Source: Streptomyces antimicrobicus | GTDB taxonomy: Bacteria; Actinomycetota; Actinomycetes; Streptomycetales; Streptomycetaceae | Length of the DNA stretch: 64,000 bases | Reading direction: 5' to 3' | NCBI RefSeq assembly: GCF_020532625.1 | Contig: NZ_JAJAUY010000001.1 | Coordinates: 86,774-150,773, forward strand | In this document: positions 1-6,939 of the stretch, piece after piece | Layout: the number at the start of each line of letters is the position of its first letter | Numbering within the stretch: the first letter of the stretch is position 1 | The notes under the pieces: model-generated | The model's database searches: none | Told to the model about the DNA's origin: nothing | What the model saw: the letters and a program-made list of their open reading frames with translations, nothing else | Translations under genes and position numbers: made by a program

Positions 1-15
1 GGGTTTGCCATCGAC

Positions 16-39
16 ATTTACTAGGACGTCCTAGTAAAT
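16..39. promoter_or_regulatory. 24-bp perfect palindrome, operator of icmA
   Basis: A perfect 24-bp inverted repeat (half-site ATTTACTAGGAC) ends eight bases before the icmA ATG. A dimeric repressor of TetR type would bind such a site, and its position over the probable promoter or transcription start suggests repression. The bound protein is not shown by sequence; the TetR regulator at 1859-2497 is the nearest candidate. Confidence 0.75.
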
Positions 40-47
40 TCGAAGGC

Positions 48-1748
48 ATGGACGCTGACGCCATCGAGGAGGGCCGCCGCCGCTGGCAGGCCCGTTACGA
101 CAAGGCCCGCAAGCGCGACGCCGACTTCACCACGCTCTCCGGCGATGCCGTCGACCCGGTCTACGGACCCCGGCCCGGCGACACCTACGAGGGCTTCGAG
201 CGGATCGGCTGGCCGGGCGAGTACCCCTACACCCGCGGTCTGCACCCCACCGGCTACCGCGGCCGGACCTGGACCATCCGGCAGTTCGCCGGCTTCGGCA
301 ACGCCGAGCAGACCAACGAGCGCTACAAGATGATCCTGGCCGCCGGCGGCGGCGGGCTCTCGGTCGCCTTCGACATGCCCACCCTGATGGGCCGCGACTC
401 CGACGACCCGCGCTCGCTCGGCGAGGTCGGCCACTGCGGTGTCGCCATCGACTCCGCCGCCGACATGGAGGTCCTCTTCAAGGACATCCCGCTGGGCGAC
501 GTCACCACGTCGATGACCATCTCCGGCCCGGCCGTGCCGGTCTTCTGCATGTACCTGGTGGCCGCCGAGCGGCAGGGCGTCGACCCGGCCGTGCTCAACG
601 GCACGCTCCAGACCGACATCTTCAAGGAGTACATCGCGCAGAAGGAGTGGATCTTCGGCCCCGAGCCCCACCTGCGCCTCATCGGCGACCTGATGGAGTA
701 CTGCGCCCAGGGCATCCCGGCGTACAAGCCGCTGTCGGTCTCCGGCTACCACATCCGCGAGGCGGGCGCGACGGCCGCGCAGGAGCTCGCGTACACCCTC
801 GCCGACGGTTTCGGCTACGTGGAGCTCGGCCTGTCCCGCGGCCTGGACGTCGACGTCTTCGCGCCCGGCCTGTCCTTCTTCTTCGACGCGCACGTCGACT
901 TCTTCGAGGAGATCGCCAAGTTCCGCGCCGCCCGCCGGATCTGGGCGCGCTGGATGAAGGAGGTCTACGGCGCGAAGACGGACAAGGCGCAGTGGCTGCG
1001 CTTCCACACCCAGACCGCCGGTGTCTCGCTGACCGCGCAGCAGCCGTACAACAACGTCGTGCGGACCGCCGTGGAGGCGCTGGCGGCGGTGCTCGGCGGC
1101 ACCAACTCCCTGCACACCAACGCCCTCGACGAGACCCTGGCCCTGCCCAGCGAGCAGGCCGCCGAGATCGCGCTGCGCACCCAGCAGGTGCTGATGGAGG
1201 AGACCGGCGTCGCCAACGTCGCGGACCCCCTGGGCGGTTCCTGGTACGTCGAGCAGCTGACGGACCGGATCGAGGCGGACGCGGAGAAGATCTTCGACCA
1301 GATCAAGGAGCGCGGCCTGCGCGCCCACCCCGACGGCCGCCACCCCATCGGCCCGATCACCTCGGGCATCCTGCGCGGCATCGAGGACGGCTGGTTCACC
1401 GGGGAGATCGCCGAGTCGGCCTTCCAGTACCAGCGGGCGCTGGAGAAGGGCGACAAGCGGGTGGTCGGCGTCAACGTCCACCACGGCTCGGTCACCGGTG
1501 ACCTGGAGATCCTGCGGGTCAGCCACGAGGTCGAGTGGGAGCAGGTCCGGGTGCTCGGCGAGCGCAAGGGCCGCCGGGACGAGGCACGGGTCACCGCCTC
1601 GCTGGAGAAGATGCTGGCCGCCGCCCGGGACGGCTCCAACATGATCCCGGCCATGCTGGACGCCGTACGGGCCGAGGCCACCCTCGGCGAGATCTGCAAC
1701 GCCCTGCGGGACGAGTGGGGCACGTACACGGAGCCCGCGGGCTTCTGA
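48..1748 (+). CDS. icmA: Isobutyryl-CoA mutase, large (catalytic) subunit
   Basis: This 566-residue protein is the substrate-binding TIM-barrel subunit of coenzyme B12-dependent isobutyryl-CoA mutase, which interconverts isobutyryl-CoA and n-butyryl-CoA and links valine breakdown to fatty acid and polyketide precursors. It lacks the C-terminal B12-binding domain of methylmalonyl-CoA mutase; in this family that domain is a separate small subunit, IcmB, which is not in the window. Two specificity positions fit ICM and not methylmalonyl-CoA mutase: Phe80 (in RTWTIRQF) where MCM has Tyr, and Gln198 (in [10 protein letters not shown]) where MCM has Arg. The N-terminus [13 protein letters not shown] matches known IcmA proteins and fixes the start, although the AAGG before it is unusually close to the ATG. 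A palindromic operator lies just upstream and a terminator follows. Confidence 0.95.
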   Translation: MDADAIEEGRRRWQARYDKARKRDADFTTLSGDAVDPVYGPRPGDTYEGFERIGWPGEYPYTRGLHPTGYRGRTWTIRQFAGFGNAEQTNERYKMILAAGGGGLSVAFDMPTLMGRDSDDPRSLGEVGHCGVAIDSAADMEVLFKDIPLGDVTTSMTISGPAVPVFCMYLVAAERQGVDPAVLNGTLQTDIFKEYIAQKEWIFGPEPHLRLIGDLMEYCAQGIPAYKPLSVSGYHIREAGATAAQELAYTLADGFGYVELGLSRGLDVDVFAPGLSFFFDAHVDFFEEIAKFRAARRIWARWMKEVYGAKTDKAQWLRFHTQTAGVSLTAQQPYNNVVRTAVEALAAVLGGTNSLHTNALDETLALPSEQAAEIALRTQQVLMEETGVANVADPLGGSWYVEQLTDRIEADAEKIFDQIKERGLRAHPDGRHPIGPITSGILRGIEDGWFTGEIAESAFQYQRALEKGDKRVVGVNVHHGSVTGDLEILRVSHEVEWEQVRVLGERKGRRDEARVTASLEKMLAAARDGSNMIPAMLDAVRAEATLGEICNALRDEWGTYTEPAGF

Positions 1749-1759
1749 CGTCCCCGACG

Positions 1760-1789
1760 GGGGCCGGTCGCGCCGACGCGACCGGCCCC
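1760..1789. terminator. Terminator between icmA and the TetR gene
   Basis: A perfect 13-bp GC-rich stem (GGGGCCGGTCGCG) with a four-base loop begins 12 bases after the icmA stop. It lies between convergent genes and can end transcription from either side. Confidence 0.8.
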
Positions 1790-1858
1790 TTCGCGTCCCC
1801 GTGCCGTCCTTCAGAAGCCCCCGCGCGCGCCTTCGCGGCCCGCCCCGGCGCGTCGTCC

Positions 1859-2497
1859 CTACGCCGCCGAGCCCTGGAGCCCGTGCATCAGCAGGGCGGT
1901 GAAGGTGGCCACCCACAGCTGGTCCACCGGCTCCGCGCTGACCAGCGCCCGGTGGACCACCGTGCCCGCGATGACGTCGAAGATCAGGTCGGTGGTGCGG
2001 CAGGCGAGTTCCTCGTCGGCCTCGTACGGCAGCTCGCCGCGGGCCTGGGCGCGTTCGCGGCCGAGCACGACGAGACGTTTCTGCCGGTCCACGATCGCCG
2101 ACCGGATCCGGTCGCGCAGCGCGTCGTCCCGGGTGGACTCGGCGACCACCGCCATCAGAGCCGTCCGCGCCTCGGGGCGGCGCAGCAGCTCGGCGAACTG
2201 CAGCACCACGTACTCGACGTCCGCCTCCAGCGAGCCCCGGTCGGGCAGTTCCAAGGTGTCGAAGAGCTCGGCCACGGCGTCCACGACCAGCTCGTTCTTG
2301 CCCGCCCAGCGCCGGTAGAGGGTGGTCTTGGCGACACCGGCGCGGGCCGAGACGTCGCCCATGGTCAGCTTCGACCAGCCCAGTTCGCACAACGCGTCCC
2401 GGGTGGCGGCCAGGATCGCGGCGTCCGCCTCGGCGCTGCGCGGGCGGCCGGTGCGCCCAGAAGCGGAGCCTGATGTTCCGGAACGTGCGTGTCGCAT
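1859..2497 (-). CDS. TetR-family transcriptional regulator
   Basis: A 212-residue TetR-type repressor. The helix-turn-helix lies around residues 20-66, with the recognition part AKTTLYRRWAGKNELV, followed by an all-helical ligand and dimerisation domain. The start chosen is the ATG at 2497 (MRHARSGTSG); longer readings add basic low-complexity sequence with no support. The gene converges on icmA. An inverted repeat with 10-bp arms lies 87 bases upstream of its start and may be an autoregulatory site, and the icmA palindrome is a second candidate target. The ligand is unknown; an acyl-CoA would fit the neighbourhood but is only an inference. Confidence 0.9.
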   Translation of the reverse strand: MRHARSGTSGSASGRTGRPRSAEADAAILAATRDALCELGWSKLTMGDVSARAGVAKTTLYRRWAGKNELVVDAVAELFDTLELPDRGSLEADVEYVVLQFAELLRRPEARTALMAVVAESTRDDALRDRIRSAIVDRQKRLVVLGRERAQARGELPYEADEELACRTTDLIFDVIAGTVVHRALVSAEPVDQLWVATFTALLMHGLQGSAA

Positions 2498-2583
2498 GGC
2501 GCGACCATACCCGCCAGTAGCCTGGCGGCCAGTGACGCGCGGCACTGTGGGCGAGATCACGGGGCGCTCGGGCCGGCGCCGAG

Positions 2584-2606
2584 TTACGCTACGGCTCGTA
2601 GCGTAA
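2584..2606. promoter_or_regulatory. Inverted repeat, probable TetR-type operator
   Basis: Arms TTACGCTACG and CGTAGCGTAA are perfect 10-bp inverted repeats around a three-base centre. The site lies between the divergent TetR gene (start 2497) and the thioredoxin-like gene (start 2737), so it could control either or both. Confidence 0.65.
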
Positions 2607-2736
2607 GAGCGACAACCACGCATCAGCTACGGGCGCCAGGTGGGGACCCGGCGCCGCACCACCGGCCGTGCCGAGTGGCGGGGGATTTTCCGGCGATCTT
2701 TTTCGCCGACGCGCGCGAACGGGGGAGGATGTACGC

Positions 2737-3705
2737 ATGCAGCCCAGAAACATGTCCATGAGCGGCGTCGTCGACCTCGCCGCGGTGAAGGCGGCCGGCG
2801 AGGCCAAGGCCAAGGCCGAGCAGGCGCGCGCGCAGGCCGCGCGGCAGGGTGGCGGTGCCCCCGGCGCGGTGCCGCCCGAGGCGCTCGTCCTCACCCTCGA
2901 CGAGGCCGGCTTCGAAGACGCGCTCCAGATGTCCGCCGAGGTGCCGGTGGTCATCGCCTTCTGGTCCGAGCGGTCCCCGGCGAGCAAGGAGCTCGCCGGC
3001 CTGCTGGAGCGGCTCGCCGTCGAGGCGGCCGGCCGCTACGTGCTGGCCAAGGTCGACGTGGACGCCAGCCCCCTGCTGGTGCAGCAGTTCGGCATCCAGG
3101 GCATCCCGGCCGTCTTCGCCGTGGTCGCCGGCCAGGCGCTGCCGCTGTTCCAGGGCTCCGCGCCCGAGGACCAGGTCCGCGACACCCTCGACCAGCTCGT
3201 GCAGATCGCCGAGCAGCGCTTCGGCATCACCGGGCTCGTGGTGGACGCCGCGGCCGGCACCGGGGCCCCGGCCGCCGCGCCGCCCGGGCCGCACGACGCC
3301 CTGCTGGAGGCGGCGATGACCGCGCTGGACGCCGGCGACCTGGCCGGCGCCGTCCAGGCGTACAAGAACGTGCTCGCCGAGGACCCCGGCCATGCCGAGG
3401 CCAAACTGGGCCTGGCCCAGGCGGAGTTGCTCCAGCGCGTCCAGGGTGTGGACCCGCAGGCCGTGCGCGCCGCGGCCGCCGCGGACCCCAAGGACGCCGC
3501 CGCCCAGATCGCTGCGGCCGACCTGGACCTGGTGGGCGGTCACGTCGAGGACGCCTTCGGCCGGCTGGTGGACACGGTGCGCGTCACGTTCGGTGACGAC
3601 CGCGACACCGTACGGCTGCGCCTGCTGGAACTGTTCGAGATCGTCGGCGCCGAGGACCCGCGGGTCGTCAAGGCGCGCACGGCCCTGGCGCGGGTGCTCT
3701 TCTAG
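2737..3705 (+). CDS. Thioredoxin-fold/TPR protein, CnoX (YbbN)-like
   Basis: A 322-residue cytoplasmic protein with a thioredoxin fold at about residues 45-155 and TPR-like helical repeats at about 185-322, the layout of the CnoX/YbbN co-chaperones. The usual CxxC is replaced by Ser-Pro-Ala-Ser (FWSERSPASKEL), so it should not act as a disulfide oxidoreductase; the cis-proline loop (GIPAVFAV) is kept. In CnoX proteins this scaffold holds unfolded clients and hands them to chaperones, and that is the most likely role here. The start is the ATG at 2737, preceded by a strong GGGGGAGG; an in-frame ATG at 2668 gives an extension with no ribosome binding site. No partner gene is adjacent. Confidence 0.9.
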   Translation: MQPRNMSMSGVVDLAAVKAAGEAKAKAEQARAQAARQGGGAPGAVPPEALVLTLDEAGFEDALQMSAEVPVVIAFWSERSPASKELAGLLERLAVEAAGRYVLAKVDVDASPLLVQQFGIQGIPAVFAVVAGQALPLFQGSAPEDQVRDTLDQLVQIAEQRFGITGLVVDAAAGTGAPAAAPPGPHDALLEAAMTALDAGDLAGAVQAYKNVLAEDPGHAEAKLGLAQAELLQRVQGVDPQAVRAAAAADPKDAAAQIAAADLDLVGGHVEDAFGRLVDTVRVTFGDDRDTVRLRLLELFEIVGAEDPRVVKARTALARVLF

Positions 3706-3755
3706 GGCCCGCCCCGGCGCCCACGGGCATCCGTCGATCTGTTGACACGGAGATA

Positions 3756-3801
3756 AACAGCGGCCGCTCTTTGCCAAAACTTGGTAATGGCGGCCGCTGT
3801 T
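3756..3801. repeat. Nested inverted repeat
   Basis: Outer arms AACAGCGGCCGC (3756-3767) and GCGGCCGCTGTT (3790-3801) are perfect 12-bp inverted repeats. Inside them lies a second, near-perfect dyad, TTGCCAA-AAC-TTGGTAA. There is no T-run. It may be the terminator of the upstream gene or a double operator. Confidence 0.65.
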
Positions 3802-3813
3802 ACTCGCAGTAAA
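3799..3813. promoter_or_regulatory. GTTAC-N5-GTAAA site, copy 1
   Basis: A short dyad, GTTAC-TCGCA-GTAAA, that overlaps the right end of the nested inverted repeat. A related site lies 114 bases downstream. Confidence 0.4.
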
Positions 3814-3926
3814 TCGAACCCCTGGATCTGTCGGGTTCCTCCCTCCTTCCGCCGATCTGTCATGGCCCTCGGTGACACCCTGCGTGCCCGAGCCGAGCCT
3901 CGCGATCGAGCTGCGGTTATCCAGCC

Positions 3927-3942
3927 GTTACCCGCCAGTAAC
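3927..3942. promoter_or_regulatory. GTTAC-N6-GTAAC site, copy 2
   Basis: A perfect 5-bp dyad, GTTAC-CCGCCA-GTAAC, similar to the site at 3799. The pair suggests two operators for one regulator upstream of the DUF6230 operon; the regulator is unknown. Confidence 0.45.
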
Positions 3943-4284
3943 GAACCCCCTTGTGCCCCGGCCCCGAATGGACCACGATCGGCCACGCTCGGTCCGTCCC
4001 GCAGAGCCGCTCACCCGGAACCGCGGACGGGTCCCCACCGGGCCGGTCGGTGGCCACGGGCACCGGCCGTGGACAGGGGGGTCTCTGCCACACCTGGCAG
4101 GGCCTGTCCTCCAGGTTGCGCGGACGCGTGGCCCAGTGGTTGTCGCTCGGGGGTGATCGCCGGTGTACCTGACGCGGATCCGCGCCACGGCCGCCGTCGC
4201 TCCTTCCCGAGGACGTAGCACTTCTCCCATCCCAGGACGGGCAGGGCCCGGACCGGAGATGTACGTCCGAGAAGGAGGAACAAC

Positions 4285-4926
4285 ATGAATTCCCAGGTTC
4301 GTGGCGGGACCAGATGGAAGCGCTTCGCGCTCGTCATGGTGCCCAGCATCGCGGCCACCGCCGCGGTCGGTGTGGGTCTGGCGCAGGGCGCGCTCGCGGC
4401 GTCCTTCAGCGTGTCCGGCCAGGACTTCAAGGTGCGCGCCGACGAACTCGTCGGTCAGGACCTGATCCAGTACGGCGGGATCGCCGAGGGGCACAGCCTG
4501 AAGGGTGACGCGCAGCACCACCCGGTCACCATCTCCGGCTTCCGCGAAGCCAAGATCACCAACATGTGCCAGTCCCTGGTCACCCCGGTGCCCGGCATCG
4601 GCAACATCACCCTGAAGCTGCAGACGGGCCACAAGGGCCGTCCGGCGGTCGCCCAGAACATCTACCTGGACGTCGCCGAGCTCGACGCGGACGCCAAGTT
4701 CGAGCAGCTCGACATCGGTGTCGCGGTGGGCGACCAGAGCCACGCCACCAAGCCGCAGCCCGGCACGGTCACGAGCCCGTTCGCGTTCTCGCAGCGCGCC
4801 AAGACGGCGACGCTGACGAACGTGCGCCAGAAGGCCTGGGCGACGACGGCGGGTACCTTCACCCTGCCCGACCTCAAGCTGCGCCTGCTCAGCGGCGACC
4901 AGCCGTGCTACGAGGACGAGAAGTAA
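4285..4926 (+). CDS. DUF6230 family exported protein
   Basis: A 213-residue protein with a basic N-terminus and one hydrophobic segment (about residues 14-38, ending AQGALAASF) that is a signal peptide or membrane anchor, followed by a beta-rich extracytoplasmic domain with two cysteines (MCQSL and the near-terminal QPCYEDEK). I recognise it as the Streptomyces DUF6230 family, sometimes labelled cholesterol esterase, though no lipase motif is visible here. The start is fixed by GAAGGAGG nine bases upstream. It is first in an operon with the DUF6114 and Pro/Thr-rich genes; a hairpin after it may raise its share of the transcript. Function unknown. Confidence 0.85.
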   Translation: MNSQVRGGTRWKRFALVMVPSIAATAAVGVGLAQGALAASFSVSGQDFKVRADELVGQDLIQYGGIAEGHSLKGDAQHHPVTISGFREAKITNMCQSLVTPVPGIGNITLKLQTGHKGRPAVAQNIYLDVAELDADAKFEQLDIGVAVGDQSHATKPQPGTVTSPFAFSQRAKTATLTNVRQKAWATTAGTFTLPDLKLRLLSGDQPCYEDEK

Positions 4927-4951
4927 TCCGTCCCCGTGTTGCTTGACCGGC

Positions 4952-4982
4952 CGGGCGGGCGGCACTGTCGTCCGTCCGCCCG
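4952..4982 (+). other. Intercistronic stem-loop
   Basis: Arms CGGGCGGGCGG and CCGTCCGCCCG pair at 10 of 11 positions around a nine-base loop, between the DUF6230 and DUF6114 genes. It may act as a leaky terminator or a 3'-end stabiliser. Confidence 0.45.
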
Positions 4983-5036
4983 TCCGGGCGCGACACCGAA
5001 GTTCTCCGTACCACCGTTTCCAGGGAGCTGTTGTCC

Positions 5037-5570
5037 ATGAACCCCCAGGCCCCGGTTAACGCCGCTGACGACCACTGGCTCACCGTGGTGTACTACCGCT
5101 TCCACTCCTGGACGGGCAAGCGGCCGTTCTGGGCCGGGCTGTTCACCCTGATCGCCGGTGCGCCGATCATCTACTTCCCGTTCGGCGACACGCGACTGGC
5201 CAACGTCTCGGTGACGCTCGCCACCACGACCGGCTCCGGCTCGCTGATCATCGGGATCCTGCTGATCACCCTCGGCCTCGCGCTCTGGTTCCAGCAGGCG
5301 ATCCGGGTCTTCGCGGGGGTCGCCGCGATCCTGCTCGGCCTGGTCTCGCTGCCGCTGTCCAACCTCGGCGGCTGGGGTCTCGGCCTGATCTGCGCACTCG
5401 TCGGCGGCAGCCTCGCGCTGTCCTGGGCGCCCGGCAGGCCCGCGGCGCCGGAGGCCGGCGCACCGACCCTGGCGGCGACCGCGGCGGTTCCCGCCCCGCG
5501 GGAGACGGAGACCGGCTACGCGACCGAGACGACTGCCCACGCCGATGGCGGGAGGAACAGTGCGGGGTGA
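5037..5570 (+). CDS. DUF6114 family membrane protein
   Basis: A protein of about 177 residues with four predicted membrane segments: FWAGLFTLIAGAPIIYF, SLIIGILLITLGLALWF, FAGVAAILLGLVSLPL and LGLICALVGGSLALSW. A polar, Ala/Thr-rich C-terminal tail of about 45 residues follows. It belongs to the DUF6114 family that regularly follows DUF6230 genes. The ATG at 5037 is used because GGGAG lies at a good distance; an in-frame TTG two codons earlier is possible. Its 3' end overlaps the start of the next gene, which suggests coupled translation. It may anchor or help export the two neighbouring proteins; that is inference from context. Confidence 0.85.
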   Translation: MNPQAPVNAADDHWLTVVYYRFHSWTGKRPFWAGLFTLIAGAPIIYFPFGDTRLANVSVTLATTTGSGSLIIGILLITLGLALWFQQAIRVFAGVAAILLGLVSLPLSNLGGWGLGLICALVGGSLALSWAPGRPAAPEAGAPTLAATAAVPAPRETETGYATETTAHADGGRNSAG

Positions 5571-6864
5571 CCAGACGCAGGCGGCCGAGTCCGCTCCTGG
5601 CGACGAGTCCCGTGGTACGAAGGGCCCGCGGCACGCGGCGCCCAGGAAGTCGCTGCTGACCAAGTTCCACATACCCGTCGGCAGGACCATGGCCCTGGCG
5701 GCGATGCCGACGGCCGTGTTCGTCGGGATGGGCATGGCCCCCAAGCTGGCCGTCGCCGACGACAAGGAGATCCCGTTCCTGCCCGGACCGTGCGTGACGC
5801 GCTCCGACGGTCCCACGGAATCGGCCTCCCCCTCGCCCTCGACGTCGCCGTCCACGACCCCGTCCCCGCAGGCCTCGCCCGGCGCGAAGCCCTCGCCGGG
5901 CGCGTCCCCCAAGGCCTCGACCTCACCCGGGCCCACCGTGTCCCCGTCGGCGCCCAAGCCGGGCACGCCGCCCACCGGGCAGCAGGCGGCCCCGGCCGCG
6001 GCGCCCACGGCCACGCCGAGCGCGGGCCGGACGACCAACCCGCTCGACCCGCTGGGCGTCGGTGACGCGCTGCGCGACCTGTTCGGCGGCCTCGGCAAGC
6101 CCGCCACCGGCACGCCGGGCACCCCCGCCCCCACGGCCCCCGCCCCGGCCCCGTCCGGCACGGCCACTCCCGCGCCCGGGACCTCCACCCCGGCCAAGGA
6201 GCCGGCGAAGGACCCGGTCAAGGACCCGGCGGCGGACGCCATCCGCGAGGCGGCGAAGAAGGCCGGCGTCAAGGTCGAGGAGCTGCCGCAGGACGTCAAG
6301 GACACGGCCACCGAGCCGAAGGACGAGACGGGCGCCAAGGACGGCGAGAAGGACGCGGACGCCGACGGCAAGCAGCCCTTCCCCTGCCCGACCCTGGACG
6401 CCGAGGCCCTCGCCAACGCCCAGCTGGAGGCGGGCATCCCGGCCCTGCCCGACGAGCCCTGGTACCTGGACAGCAGCCTGCTGACCCTCTACGGCCTGGA
6501 CTACGAGGGCATCGTCGAGGTGAGGACCGGCTCCGGCAAGGTCAAGAAGGTCCTGAAGTTCACGGCCGACTCGCTCGACATCAAGGACCTGTACCAGACC
6601 GTCGGCAAGGGGCAGAACATCGCGCACCTGAAGTCCCGGCCCGGCTCGACGTCGAAGATCCGCGGCGGCAAGGTCACGATGTACACCGAGTCGCTCAAGG
6701 GCAACCTCTTCGGGCTGATCCCGATCGAGTTCAGCCCGACCAGCCCGCCGCCGCTGAACGTGCCCTTCGCGTTCTTCACGGACGTCAAGGTCGTCCAGGC
6801 CGGCCAGTTCGGCGGCACCCTGACCGTCCCGGGCCTGAAGAACTACATCGGCCCGCCGGAGTAG
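5560..6864 (+). CDS. Pro/Ser/Thr-rich exported protein of unknown function
   Basis: The GTG at 5560 is chosen because GGGAGGAACA stands directly before it; an ATG at 5545 is in frame but lacks this spacing. The 434-residue product has an N-terminal hydrophobic segment (MALAAMPTAVFVGMGMAP), then a disordered Pro/Ser/Thr/Ala region (about residues 85-215), a charged Lys/Asp/Glu linker, and a C-terminal beta-rich domain of about 150 residues that contains GNLFGLIPIEF. The linker resembles wall-spanning spacers, so the globular part is probably displayed beyond the peptidoglycan. It overlaps the DUF6114 gene by 11 bases and ends the operon at a strong terminator. No enzyme motif was recognised. 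Confidence 0.8.
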   Translation: MRGDQTQAAESAPGDESRGTKGPRHAAPRKSLLTKFHIPVGRTMALAAMPTAVFVGMGMAPKLAVADDKEIPFLPGPCVTRSDGPTESASPSPSTSPSTTPSPQASPGAKPSPGASPKASTSPGPTVSPSAPKPGTPPTGQQAAPAAAPTATPSAGRTTNPLDPLGVGDALRDLFGGLGKPATGTPGTPAPTAPAPAPSGTATPAPGTSTPAKEPAKDPVKDPAADAIREAAKKAGVKVEELPQDVKDTATEPKDETGAKDGEKDADADGKQPFPCPTLDAEALANAQLEAGIPALPDEPWYLDSSLLTLYGLDYEGIVEVRTGSGKVKKVLKFTADSLDIKDLYQTVGKGQNIAHLKSRPGSTSKIRGGKVTMYTESLKGNLFGLIPIEFSPTSPPPLNVPFAFFTDVKVVQAGQFGGTLTVPGLKNYIGPPE

Positions 6865-6879
6865 CCCGCCCGTGCGTAC

Positions 6880-6921
6880 GGGAGCGGCCCGCACCCCCTG
6901 CGAGGGGTGCGGGCCGCTCCC
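6880..6921. terminator. Strong bidirectional terminator
   Basis: A perfect 18-bp GC-rich stem (left arm GGGAGCGGCCCGCACCCC) with a six-base loop sits between the convergent exported-protein gene and pyk. Confidence 0.9.
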
Positions 6922-6939
6922 GCTGTGCGGTACGGACGA

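Larger units (their letters stand above)
3706..4284. other. 579-bp intergenic regulatory region
   Basis: No convincing gene is seen; the open frames here have low coding quality. The stretch holds a nested inverted repeat (3756-3801), two similar GTTAC..GTAA sites (3799-3813 and 3927-3942), and, directly before the next gene, the ribosome binding site GAAGGAGG. A TTGACA hexamer lies at about 3743. It most likely carries the promoter and operators of the 4285-6864 operon. Confidence 0.7.

Noticed and set aside
3781..4218. Short open frames in the intergenic region before the DUF6230 gene
   Set aside because: They have no ribosome binding site, no family resemblance and a composition that follows base skew.
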